Assembly: GCA_937921825.1 (NCBI GenBank)
Contig: CAKZVK010000036.1
Location: 1 to 64,000, forward strand
DNA from: an uncultured Saprospiraceae bacterium
GTDB lineage: Bacteria > Bacteroidota > Bacteroidia > Chitinophagales > Saprospiraceae
DNA length: 64,000 nt
Reading direction: 5' to 3'
Each line of letters opens with the position of its first letter. The first letter of the stretch is position 1. Of the stretch, positions 43,996 through 52,436 are shown piece after piece. The notes under the pieces are model-generated. The model did not search any database, had not been told where the DNA came from, and was given only the letters and a program-made list of their open reading frames with translations. Position numbers and translations under genes: made by a program.

Positions 43996-45885
43996 TTATC
44001 CTTTTAGCAGCCAGCGCACTCCCATTCTTAGTTTCCAATCAAACTGTGGGTAATTGACTACTTGATAGTGAGGTATACCATTATCAAAGGGCTGGATAAG
44101 ATCATTAAGATTTTCAACCTTTATAAATAGTCTAAAGTCCTTAATCTTAAAGTTAGCATAGGCTTCCATGTAGGGGTAATTATTCATGGTCCTGCCAGAA
44201 GGAATATCAGTAGTAGAGGGGTAGAAAGTCCCAGTAATAGGGAAGTAATCGATGGCTCTATCCAATCTCGTAAAGTAATATAACCCTCCAATTCTAGTCA
44301 ACAAGTTTTTTCTAAACAGTCTAATCTGCACGTATATATTGTGGATGCTATATAGATCAGGTAGTAGATACACGTTATCTGTGAATTCCTGATAACAAAG
44401 ACTGTTCTCTATACCTATATAGCGCCAGAAAAACTTATGAGTCAGCATCGCTTGGACGTACTCTGTAGATCCTTCCTTCTGCAAAGGCATCCTGATAGTA
44501 TCATAGTAGATAGGATTATCTATGAGACCAGAATTGAATTCGAGCTCTAAGTTTAGCTTGTCGTATTTCAGAGTACCACCTAGTAGAAATTCATTGATCT
44601 TAGAAAATTCATTTTCATAGATTAGGGTTTCTGAGATAGTCAGACTTTCGTGGATGACACTAGGGTCATATCTTAATATCTGTAATCTTCCTTCTATGGA
44701 GAGATCTTTTATAGGCCGTAGGCTGAGCTTGTTGTCGAGTCTTATATTTCCAGAGTTGCTACCGATCCCTAATTCACCTCGAGATTTTAATTGTGCTATA
44801 TTTTTTAGGGCTAGATCTATTTCCGCATAGGCAAAGGCGTCGTTGATATTCAGTATATCTAAGTCTCTAGTATACCGAGACCATTGGTGCATGACACCAG
44901 TCTTCAATCCGAATCTTTTGGTATCTAGACTTATACTGAGATCATTTTTTGCTTTGAAGTAGCCCATAAAGTATCTGAGACCTTTTTCATCCGTGATAAA
45001 CTTATCTGTATAGATTAAGGTGTCATTCCTAGTAATCGGATCATCATCAGCAAAGTGGTAGTAACCGTGCTGAAGATGTACGCGATGATGTGCTTTGTAT
45101 TTTGGAGTTTTGAAGTTGAAGAAATTATCTAAGGCGTATTGAAAATTTTGATGTCTGGTATCTGCATTTCTCAGATAAGTTGGCTCAGTTATTCTTACAC
45201 GAAATTCAGAAGGTGCGATGATTCCACCATTTTGTTCCTCATTGTGATTGTTGGCTAGAAAAGTAAAGAACAGTTGATGATTCTTCTCCGTATTATTTTT
45301 CCATAGTCCAAAACCAAAGGCAGTGGATTTAGTGGCTTGCGAATTGTAAAAACCTAATTGGCTGATTCGGTTTAGATAGACAGAGAGGTTAAGATTATTT
45401 TGGAAATTTGTACTGAACTTCGCGTTGACTTTAAAGTTGTCCTGACCGTCTACAGGCGTGAAGAACAAGTCATTAAAGGCCTTTCCCGTTTTATAATATC
45501 TAAAGTCATCAAGATTAATTTTATAAAAATCATATTGATGAAAGCCATCATCCGTGAAGATGTTTTGCCGTGCTCTATATACTATAGGTAGGTGGCTAGA
45601 ACCTAGATTGCCTAGATTCAAGGCGGCAGTCTGGAATGATCTTAGTTCGGCATATTTCTCAAAGTCTCTTAGTGTCGTATCCTTAAAGAGTACTGGAGTA
45701 GATATATCTCTCAGAGTGAAATAACTTACGGATACGGTATCTTCCTTTAGTTGGTTAGCTGATAGGGGTTCAGTAGTAACAGTATTCTGGAACTGAGGTG
45801 GTATCCCTGACTGCTGAGAGTAACTAAGGCTACTGACAGAAAGTCCAAATAATAAAGGAATTAGTACTTTAAGAATAGCTTGCAA
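43996..45885 (-). CDS. Putative porin (Porin_10-like outer membrane barrel)
   Basis: A 629-residue outer membrane protein. The signal peptide (1-23) is followed by a short plug-like region, then a phrase typical of the Bacteroidota putative porin family (LGNLGSSHLPIVY...DDGFHQYDFY). The rest is alternating amphipathic strands, with the C-terminus WKLRMGVRWLLKG consistent with a closing strand. It probably forms a channel; the solute is unknown. Convergent with the LOG-family gene; stops are four bases apart. Confidence 0.85.
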   Translation of the reverse strand: MQAILKVLIPLLFGLSVSSLSYSQQSGIPPQFQNTVTTEPLSANQLKEDTVSVSYFTLRDISTPVLFKDTTLRDFEKYAELRSFQTAALNLGNLGSSHLPIVYRARQNIFTDDGFHQYDFYKINLDDFRYYKTGKAFNDLFFTPVDGQDNFKVNAKFSTNFQNNLNLSVYLNRISQLGFYNSQATKSTAFGFGLWKNNTEKNHQLFFTFLANNHNEEQNGGIIAPSEFRVRITEPTYLRNADTRHQNFQYALDNFFNFKTPKYKAHHRVHLQHGYYHFADDDPITRNDTLIYTDKFITDEKGLRYFMGYFKAKNDLSISLDTKRFGLKTGVMHQWSRYTRDLDILNINDAFAYAEIDLALKNIAQLKSRGELGIGSNSGNIRLDNKLSLRPIKDLSIEGRLQILRYDPSVIHESLTISETLIYENEFSKINEFLLGGTLKYDKLNLELEFNSGLIDNPIYYDTIRMPLQKEGSTEYVQAMLTHKFFWRYIGIENSLCYQEFTDNVYLLPDLYSIHNIYVQIRLFRKNLLTRIGGLYYFTRLDRAIDYFPITGTFYPSTTDIPSGRTMNNYPYMEAYANFKIKDFRLFIKVENLNDLIQPFDNGIPHYQVVNYPQFDWKLRMGVRWLLKG

Positions 45886-45962
45886 TAAAATGAAGTTTTT
45901 GCAGGTCTGAATTAAAACACTAAGATAGCTGATATAATGATTTTGGGTGGTGTTAACATAAA

Positions 45963-45996
45963 TTGACGCAGTATTATCAATAACTGTCTATTTTTG
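45963..45996 (+). promoter_or_regulatory. Candidate promoter upstream of the 146-residue gene
   Basis: TTG (45963-45965) and TATTTTTG (45989-45996, a TAnnTTTG match) are 23 bases apart, slightly longer than usual, and 45 bases before the start codon. Confidence 0.38.
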
Positions 45997-46040
45997 TCAC
46001 ATTAAGAAATTTTATAATTAAACAGAATAAATTGAGAAGT

Positions 46041-46481
46041 ATGAAACTCAAGAAACTTTTGTCCTTGGAGAAGAAAGCATCTGAAGTATGGATAGTATCA
46101 CCGGACCTTTTTTATGATACAGAAAATGATGTATTCAAGAATATTGTAAAACACAATTTACATAAAGGTAAAAAGTACCGATATATTGTACCAGCGACTA
46201 CTTCAGTAAGCAAGCATATCACTAAGTATCAGAAGGATCAGACGATACCGAAAGACATGAGTGATGAGATGTTTCTTATTCTGCCTGTCTCAGAGTTTAA
46301 TCCATTTTTAAATGAATTAGCGATCTACAATCCCAACGGGAAGGATACAGTCGCCTGTCTATCTGTATGGAAAGATGCAGATACTGATGATGAAGTCATC
46401 AAAATAGACAAGGAAATGACTAAGCATTTAGTATCTAAATTCAAAAGCATCTGGAAAAAGTATAAGCGAGTAAATCCTTAA
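46041..46481 (+). CDS. Protein of unknown function, 146 residues
   Basis: The frame can start at TTG 46032, but ATG 46041 is more likely. There is no signal peptide or membrane helix. The N-terminal part reads EVWIVSPDLFYDTENDVFKN with GKKYRYIVPAT after it, an alternating strand/helix pattern that looks like a small alpha/beta domain. The tail is Lys-rich. I do not recognise the family with confidence. It precedes the duplicated lipoproteins in the same direction, 44 bases away. Confidence 0.6.
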   Translation: MKLKKLLSLEKKASEVWIVSPDLFYDTENDVFKNIVKHNLHKGKKYRYIVPATTSVSKHITKYQKDQTIPKDMSDEMFLILPVSEFNPFLNELAIYNPNGKDTVACLSVWKDADTDDEVIKIDKEMTKHLVSKFKSIWKKYKRVNP

Positions 46482-46525
46482 CAGCATTAGGGATTTATAA
46501 TTATCAAATCTCTAAATCAAAAGTT

Positions 46526-46897
46526 ATGAAACAGCTACTTTTCGTCCTTACCTTATTCTTGTTTTCGTGCGGAGATGATCCCGTAGTCTATGATGATTAT
46601 CGTGAAGAATTCATAGGCACCTATGATTGCACTAAGTCCAATAGAGGCTTTGATGATGATAACTTTACCACCGAGGTAGAAGTATTAGTGGAGTTAGACA
46701 CCACAACAGAGAATAGCATTCTTATAAACGGAATATCTGTAGAGCTAGATGCAAATGGAGAATTTGAAGGGGCGGCCGTGAACAATGACTTTTATGATTT
46801 GAGTCTAGCAGATGGGAAGATAAGATGGGAGGTAAATGTCTATTTCCCATTGGGACTTGCACTGCCTTGCTATATCCAAGGAGAGTTGAGAGACTAA
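46526..46897 (+). CDS. Small lipoprotein, copy 1 of a tandem pair
   Basis: A 123-residue lipoprotein: signal helix MKQLLFVLTLFLFSC with lipobox Cys 15, then an acidic mature part with YREEFIGTYDCTKSNRGFDDD and KIRWEVNV. The mature protein looks like a small beta-sandwich/barrel; a second Cys pair (YDC and LPC) may form a disulfide. The gene is duplicated immediately downstream. No known family. Confidence 0.75.
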   Translation: MKQLLFVLTLFLFSCGDDPVVYDDYREEFIGTYDCTKSNRGFDDDNFTTEVEVLVELDTTTENSILINGISVELDANGEFEGAAVNNDFYDLSLADGKIRWEVNVYFPLGLALPCYIQGELRD

Positions 46898-46926
46898 CTT
46901 ATTTATAAATCTTTAGAATCATTATT

Positions 46927-47304
46927 ATGAAACAGCTGTTGTTTGTTCTTACCCTGTTCTTGTTTGCTTGTGGAGATAATTCATCTGGCTTTGATGATTA
47001 CCGAGAGGAATTCATTGGTATCTATGATTGTACTAAATCTAATAGAGGCTTTGATGATGATATGTTTACTAGGGAGATAGAAGTAGAAGTGATTTTAGAT
47101 TCACTCAGTGAGAACAGTATAATTATTAATGGATTCACTATAGAGATAGATGAAGATGGCAAGCATCAAGGCGGATCTACTGACGAAGATATGCATGACT
47201 TAGATCTATCTGATGGCAAAATACGATGGGAGGTAAATGTCTTCAATAACAACATTCCAGGTATTGCTTTGCCTTGCTACATTAAAGGAGAAAAGAGAGA
47301 TTAA
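46927..47304 (+). CDS. Small lipoprotein, copy 2 of a tandem pair
   Basis: A 125-residue paralogue of the preceding gene, with an almost identical signal peptide (lipobox Cys 15) and shared segments EEFIGIYDCTKSNRGFDDD and DGKIRWEVNV. The central segment and a two-residue insertion near the C-terminus (FNNNIPG) differ. The 29-base gap to copy 1 suggests co-transcription. The function is unknown. Confidence 0.75.
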   Translation: MKQLLFVLTLFLFACGDNSSGFDDYREEFIGIYDCTKSNRGFDDDMFTREIEVEVILDSLSENSIIINGFTIEIDEDGKHQGGSTDEDMHDLDLSDGKIRWEVNVFNNNIPGIALPCYIKGEKRD

Positions 47305-47352
47305 TGCTGCAATCTTATTGCAAGACTCAAGGTTGGTGAATATCTTGATTAC

Positions 47353-47395
47353 AAAAAAAGAGGCTGAATTCAGTTTTGAATGCAGCCTCTTTTTA
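47353..47395. terminator. Bidirectional terminator between the lipoprotein pair and the SPFH gene
   Basis: The stem AAAAAGAGGCTG-ATTCA / TGAAT-CAGCCTCTTTTT has A and T tracts on both sides. It serves the convergent genes on both strands. Confidence 0.88.
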
Positions 47396-47398
47396 TAT

Positions 47399-48349
47399 CT
47401 AGCTATTTAGTCTCTTCTGAGTCTTAAGCTCTTTGTTTTTTTCTTTCATCGCTTCTCCGATTTGTTGAGAGGCAATAAATGAGGTCGTCATTTCCGAGAG
47501 CATATCAGAGCCTGCATTAGGTGAGTTAGGCATAAGTATCAGATTACTATTCGTATTCTCTCCCATAGATTGTAGAGTATCATAGTGCTGAGTGACTACT
47601 ATAAGAGCAGACGCCTCTTGGCTATTAATACCGACATTGTTGAGAACCTCTACACTTTCTTCTAGTCCTTTAGCGATCTCTCTTCTTTGGTCAGCTATAC
47701 CTTGACCTTGTAGTCTTTTACTTTCTGCTTCTGCTTTTGCTTTTGCTACGATACGGATTCTTTCAGCTTCTCCTTCATACTCTGCGGCTATCTTTTCTCT
47801 TTCAGCGGCATTAATCCTATTCATTGCTTCTTTTACTTGCTGGTCAGGATCTATATCCGTTACTAGAGCTCTCACTATCTGATAACCGTAGTTATTCATA
47901 GCCTCTTGTAATTCATTTTTGATGGCATTGGCCACATCATCTTTTTTGACGAATACGTCATCCAATCTCATTTTAGGGACTTCCGCTCTCACCACATCGA
48001 ATACATAAGAGGTAATCTGATCATGCGGATTTTCTAATCTGTAGAAAGCATCATAGACTGCATCAGGGAGTACTAGAAACTGAACCGATACTTTGATTCT
48101 GACGAATACATCATCGAAGGTCTTGGTCTCTACATTCACATCTAGCTGTTGCGTCTTCAGATTGATTCGTCCTCTGACTCTGTCGATAATTGGAATTTTG
48201 AAATGTAACCCTGGGCTCTTTACACTGTGGAACTTACCCAACCTTTCTAGGATTGCAGCTGTTTGTTGTTTGACAGTGAATAGTCCTGAGGACAGGATAA
48301 AAAAGGCGATAAATAGTAAGGGAATTAGATATACTGGAAATGGAGGCAT
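47399..48349 (-). CDS. SPFH/Band 7 membrane protein (stomatin/QmcA-like)
   Basis: A 316-residue membrane-anchored scaffold protein. The N-terminal helix (residues 5-26) is followed by a PHB/SPFH domain (LGKFHSVKSPGLHFKIPIIDRV...VRIKVSVQF) and a charged coiled coil with AEREKIAAEYEGEAERIR repeats. The tail is hydrophobic/polar. Such proteins form oligomers in membrane microdomains and control proteases or membrane fluidity. No NfeD-type partner gene is adjacent. The length is typical. Confidence 0.92.
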   Translation of the reverse strand: MPPFPVYLIPLLFIAFFILSSGLFTVKQQTAAILERLGKFHSVKSPGLHFKIPIIDRVRGRINLKTQQLDVNVETKTFDDVFVRIKVSVQFLVLPDAVYDAFYRLENPHDQITSYVFDVVRAEVPKMRLDDVFVKKDDVANAIKNELQEAMNNYGYQIVRALVTDIDPDQQVKEAMNRINAAEREKIAAEYEGEAERIRIVAKAKAEAESKRLQGQGIADQRREIAKGLEESVEVLNNVGINSQEASALIVVTQHYDTLQSMGENTNSNLILMPNSPNAGSDMLSEMTTSFIASQQIGEAMKEKNKELKTQKRLNS

Positions 48350-48406
48350 ATAGAATAGTTTTTAGTTAGTTATAACTGTGTAACATGTTCAGGAGTCAAT
48401 ATAATT

Positions 48407-48414
48407 CAAAATTA
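48407..48414 (-). promoter_or_regulatory. Candidate -7 box for the SPFH gene
   Basis: Minus-strand TAATTTTG (TAnnTTTG) lies about 58 bases upstream of the start. No good -33 partner. Confidence 0.28.
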
Positions 48415-48606
48415 GTGGATTTCTTATATGATGCTCTGGCTATTCTCCACCAATAGACCATTTTACTGGACTAAATTCCACATATAATTAGTGCTTGTTA
48501 ATAACTATATCCTACTACATATCAGAGTGATAGCCTTAAATTTGAGCCTCTTAGGAGTAATTTATTAATTTGTGAGTTCGTTTAATTCTAGGCCTAAAAT
48601 AATTAC

Positions 48607-49425
48607 ATGAGAACCTTGCTTATTTCTTTATTTCTAGTAACCCTGCTGATTTTTTCTAGCTGCGTCAGTGATACACCTGCAGCTAGCCAAGCTGGTAATA
48701 CAACGCCACCATCTACAGCAATCACCAAGCAAAAACCTACTACTGCGACAACAAGACCGACAGAAAACATTAAGGTTACGCAAGCTGGTAAGAAAGCGCC
48801 TACCACGGCAAGTACTGTACAAAAGAATGAGACTGTAGATATCAATACAGTAAGAGATAAGAACAGACCGACAGCAATCCAAAAAGCTAAAGAACAAGCG
48901 AAGCTTAAAAAAGAAAAATCCCTTAAGTCCTATAATGGTGTAGAACTACCTTCTGCTTGTCGTCTGATTCATGCAAGTTTCATTACAAAAGTTATGGGTG
49001 GCTCTGTCCAACAAAGTGACATACTAACTAAAGATGGTTCTGCAAAAAGTGCAACTGATGCACGATCTTGTTTTTATAAATGGGATGATGGGGGTAACCC
49101 TAATGGAGGTGTGCTCATTCAAGTACAGAGAAATCCGATACCAGATGAGTTTCCTGACTGGGCTTCCTATTACGTCAGCGCTAAAAAGAATCAAGGGGAT
49201 CAGATGCCAGATGGATCTGGATCATATAGATATAAAGATTTTCCAGGAATGGGTCTTGCGGGGGCATACAACTATGACTTATCTAGATATGTGTGGAGGT
49301 CAGAGACAGACCATGTCTTTATGGTCGCTTTTAATCTAGCTTCCTCTGAGGCAGAACAACTAATCTGGGCAGAGAAGATCGGAAAGGAAATGATGAAGAA
49401 TTTTAACACCTACCTGACTAAGTAA
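48607..49425 (+). CDS. Lipoprotein with Thr-rich linker, unknown function
   Basis: A 272-residue lipoprotein: signal helix ending LIFSSC (lipobox Cys about 19), a Thr/Ala/Lys-rich low-complexity linker to about residue 105, then a compact C-terminal domain. That domain begins LPSACRLIHASFITKVMGG, followed by a Cys in ARSCFYKW and GVLIQVQRNP. The two Cys may pair. The domain faintly recalls DUF3558-type extracytoplasmic domains, but I cannot claim the family. It ends six bases before recN and probably shares its transcript. A TAAATTTG at 48537-48544 could be its -7 box. Confidence 0.7.
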   Translation: MRTLLISLFLVTLLIFSSCVSDTPAASQAGNTTPPSTAITKQKPTTATTRPTENIKVTQAGKKAPTTASTVQKNETVDINTVRDKNRPTAIQKAKEQAKLKKEKSLKSYNGVELPSACRLIHASFITKVMGGSVQQSDILTKDGSAKSATDARSCFYKWDDGGNPNGGVLIQVQRNPIPDEFPDWASYYVSAKKNQGDQMPDGSGSYRYKDFPGMGLAGAYNYDLSRYVWRSETDHVFMVAFNLASSEAEQLIWAEKIGKEMMKNFNTYLTK

Positions 49426-49430
49426 CCAAG

Positions 49431-51089
49431 ATGCTAAAGTCACTCAGCATAGAGAACTATGCAATCATCTCTCATGTCCGTCTGGATTTTGATGAGAGCC
49501 TAAATATCATCACAGGTGAGACAGGTGCGGGCAAGTCTATCCTCCTTGGAGCATTGGGCCTGATAATGGGTCAGCGATCTGATAGTAAAGTGCTCTATGC
49601 CAATGACTCTAAGTGTATTGTAGAGGCAACTTTTGTAAATTTTCCTGCAGGAGTAGAAGAGCTCTTAGAAGCACATGACCTGGATAGTGAAACTGAACTA
49701 ATAGTCCGAAGAGAAATAAACCCAAGTGGCCGCTCCAGAGCTTTTGTCAATGATACGCCTACGAATCTAGAAGTACTACAAAAACTCAGTCTAGAGTTAG
49801 TGGACCTAAATCAGCAATTTCAGATCATAGAAATTCAGAATAAGAATTTCCAACTGAATCTTGTCGATGCACTAGCTGATAATGAAAAGAAGGTAGCAGC
49901 ATACCGTGACATCTATAGTTCTTACAAAGCAGATCAAAAAAGTCTGCAAGAATTATTAGCGATGGAGTCCTCACAACTCAAGGAGTTAGACTTCATGAAG
50001 TTTCAGCTGAACGAATTGCAGGTAGCGGATCTTACCGAAGGGGAGCAAGCTCAGATGGAATCTGAAATGTTACTTCTAGAAAAGGCTGTAGATATTACCG
50101 CACTAATGGAGGAGACTAAGTTTAAGTTGGTAGACTCGGATAATAATATAAAAGATGAAATCTCTGACTTGATAAAAAGATGGTCAGAGTTCGAACAAAC
50201 TGATCCAGAAGTATCAGAAGCTTATGGCTTGATGATAGAGATACAAGAACAACTTATGGCTATCTATGCTACTGCAGATAAGATGTCTAGTAAGGTAGAG
50301 AGCAATCCTACGAAGTTTCAAGAATTACGATCACGTCTTGATAGTATCTATAGCTTGCAGAAGAAGCATGGGGTACAGACAGTTGGGGACTTATTAAGTA
50401 TTCAGCAAGACCTAATTTCTAGACTCAATCGTGTAGATAATAGAGCTGAGCTTATAGAAAATCTTAAGGATAAGATTCAGACCAATAAGACCAAGCTTTC
50501 AAAGAAAGCTGCGGAGCTATCGAAGAGAAGAACCAAGGTCTTTCCTGAGTTAGAAAAGGCAGTCAATAAGAAACTGAAAGACCTCTCCATGGGATCTGCC
50601 GAGATTAAGTTCTCTAATGAAACCCTTGAAGAGCTGAATTCCAATGGCCAAGATGATATCAACATACTCTTCAAAGCCAACAAAGGAAATAAATTCCTTC
50701 CTATAAAGAAGGTCGCGTCTGGAGGAGAGAGTGCCAGGCTGATGTTGAGCATTAAGGCTTCTGTGGCTCACGCCATGGCACTACCTACTATGATCTTTGA
50801 TGAGATAGATACAGGAGTATCAGGGGAAGTCGCTGGCAAAATGGGGAATATCCTCAAGAAATTATCTAGTCAGCACCAACTGATTTGTATTACCCATTCT
50901 CCTCAGGTTTCTGCCAGAGCTGTCAAGCACTTCTTTGTACATAAACAAGAAACTAAATCTAGAACTATAACGCAGGTGAAAGTCCTAGATAAACAAGAAC
51001 GTATCAACGAAATAGCTAAAATGCTGAGTGGTGATCCACCAAGCACCTTTGCTATAGATAATGCCAAAGACCTAATAACTACAATCTAA
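49431..51089 (+). CDS. recN: DNA repair protein RecN
   Basis: A 552-residue SMC-like protein for double-strand break repair. The Walker A ITGETGAGKS is near residue 30, a QxxQF-type segment (LNQQFQIIE) follows, and a long coiled coil spans about 150-360. The C-terminal half has the signature ASGGESARLMLS and Walker B MIFDEIDTGVSGEV, then ITHSPQV. Length and order are normal for RecN. It begins six bases after the lipoprotein gene. Confidence 0.95.
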   Translation: MLKSLSIENYAIISHVRLDFDESLNIITGETGAGKSILLGALGLIMGQRSDSKVLYANDSKCIVEATFVNFPAGVEELLEAHDLDSETELIVRREINPSGRSRAFVNDTPTNLEVLQKLSLELVDLNQQFQIIEIQNKNFQLNLVDALADNEKKVAAYRDIYSSYKADQKSLQELLAMESSQLKELDFMKFQLNELQVADLTEGEQAQMESEMLLLEKAVDITALMEETKFKLVDSDNNIKDEISDLIKRWSEFEQTDPEVSEAYGLMIEIQEQLMAIYATADKMSSKVESNPTKFQELRSRLDSIYSLQKKHGVQTVGDLLSIQQDLISRLNRVDNRAELIENLKDKIQTNKTKLSKKAAELSKRRTKVFPELEKAVNKKLKDLSMGSAEIKFSNETLEELNSNGQDDINILFKANKGNKFLPIKKVASGGESARLMLSIKASVAHAMALPTMIFDEIDTGVSGEVAGKMGNILKKLSSQHQLICITHSPQVSARAVKHFFVHKQETKSRTITQVKVLDKQERINEIAKMLSGDPPSTFAIDNAKDLITTI

Positions 51090-51123
51090 ATAGTAGTATA
51101 ATTGCTGATCAATAATTAATAGT

Positions 51124-51927
51124 ATGAGTAACGGAATATTAAAAGGAAAGAAAGGAATCATTTCAGGCGCTTTAGATAGCAATTCTATAGCGTGGAAGAT
51201 AGCAGAAAAAGCACATGCTGAAGGAGCTGAAATAGTCTTGACTAATGCACCAGTTGCCTTAAGGTTAGGTACAATAAATGAACTAGCTGAAAAAACTAAC
51301 AGTATAGTTATACCTGCAGATGCTACCTCTGAGGAAGATATCAATAATCTTCTAGATCAATCCGTAGAAAGATTTGGTGGAAAGATTGATTTCATTCTTC
51401 ATTCTATCGGTATGTCTATTAATGTCCGTAAGAAAAAGGAGTATGCTGATATCAAGTATGATTGGATGCAGAAGACTTTTGATATCTCTGCAATCTCATT
51501 TCATAAGTTTATGCAGTGTGCCTTCAAGAAGGATTGCATTAATGAGTGGGGGAGTATACTAGGACTTTCTTACATCGCTGCACAGCGTACCTTTCCTGAT
51601 TATGGAGAGATGGCTCAGTCTAAGGCTCTCTTAGAATCCTTTGCAAGAAGTTTCGGCTACTACTGGGCTAAGAAGAATAATGTTAGAGTCAATACAGTAA
51701 GTCAGTCACCTACCTTGACAACAGCAGGTAAGGGAATAGGTGGTTTTCAAGATTTCTTCTCTTACTCTAATAAGATGTCTCCCTTGGGTAATGCCCCAGC
51801 AGAAGCCTGCGCTGACTACTGTGTCAGTCTTTTTTCTGACTATACCAGATATGTAACAATGCAGAACCTCTATCATGATGGTGGTTTCTCTAATATGGGG
51901 ATGGCTCCTGAGGTTTTAGAATCTTAA
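51124..51927 (+). CDS. fabI: Enoyl-ACP reductase (NADH) FabI
   Basis: A 267-residue short-chain reductase that completes each round of fatty acid elongation. The N-terminal nucleotide-binding segment is of the FabI form (KGIISGALDSNSIAWKIA), not GxxxGxG. The catalytic pattern Y-x6-K is seen in DYGEMAQSKAL, preceded by a second Tyr (LSYIAAQRTFPDYG). NVRVNTVSQSPTLTTAGKGI is the substrate-loop region. Length typical. It follows recN by 34 bases and precedes the thioredoxin gene by eight. Confidence 0.95.
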   Translation: MSNGILKGKKGIISGALDSNSIAWKIAEKAHAEGAEIVLTNAPVALRLGTINELAEKTNSIVIPADATSEEDINNLLDQSVERFGGKIDFILHSIGMSINVRKKKEYADIKYDWMQKTFDISAISFHKFMQCAFKKDCINEWGSILGLSYIAAQRTFPDYGEMAQSKALLESFARSFGYYWAKKNNVRVNTVSQSPTLTTAGKGIGGFQDFFSYSNKMSPLGNAPAEACADYCVSLFSDYTRYVTMQNLYHDGGFSNMGMAPEVLES

Positions 51928-51935
51928 ATCTATTC

Positions 51936-52313
51936 ATGTTCTGGAAGAAAAAGCCTAAGTATCAAGTTACTCATGTAACTGATCAAAATTTTGATGAGTT
52001 GGTACAGAATTCACCTATACCAGTTCTATTGGATTTCTATGCGGATTGGTGCGGTCCTTGTAAGGTCATAGGACCTATTATAACTGAGCTGGCGGAAGAA
52101 TATGAAGGCCGAGCTCTAGTGGCAAAAGTAAATTCAGAGGTCAATCCACGGTTAAGTCAGTTTTTTAAGATTAAATCTATTCCCACTTTGATAGTCATTC
52201 ATCAGAATATAGCACATGAGCGATTTAATGGCTTAGTGCCTAAACCTAATCTAGAGGAAATATTGGATGAATATATCCGTGGCGACCATGATATTACTTC
52301 TGAGGAAGAATAA
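51936..52313 (+). CDS. Thioredoxin
   Basis: A 125-residue thioredoxin with active site WCGPC (Cys 39 and Cys 42) and the cis-Pro segment IKSIPTLIV. No signal peptide, so cytoplasmic disulfide reductase. It has a slightly longer acidic C-terminal tail than the minimal family member. It is eight bases after fabI and likely co-transcribed. Confidence 0.93.
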   Translation: MFWKKKPKYQVTHVTDQNFDELVQNSPIPVLLDFYADWCGPCKVIGPIITELAEEYEGRALVAKVNSEVNPRLSQFFKIKSIPTLIVIHQNIAHERFNGLVPKPNLEEILDEYIRGDHDITSEEE

Positions 52314-52436
52314 GGATCACTTTAACACCATAAGTTTTTTTAAATAGAGGTTTTACTTGATATTAAATTAATTTTTAATATATATTGATCTCTATTTCAA
52401 TTCTATAGACCCTGTGGAGTTGAAAACGATCCAAAG

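Noticed and set aside
48350-48606. Small frames upstream of the Thr-rich lipoprotein
   Set aside because: All are under 25 codons with no supporting signal.
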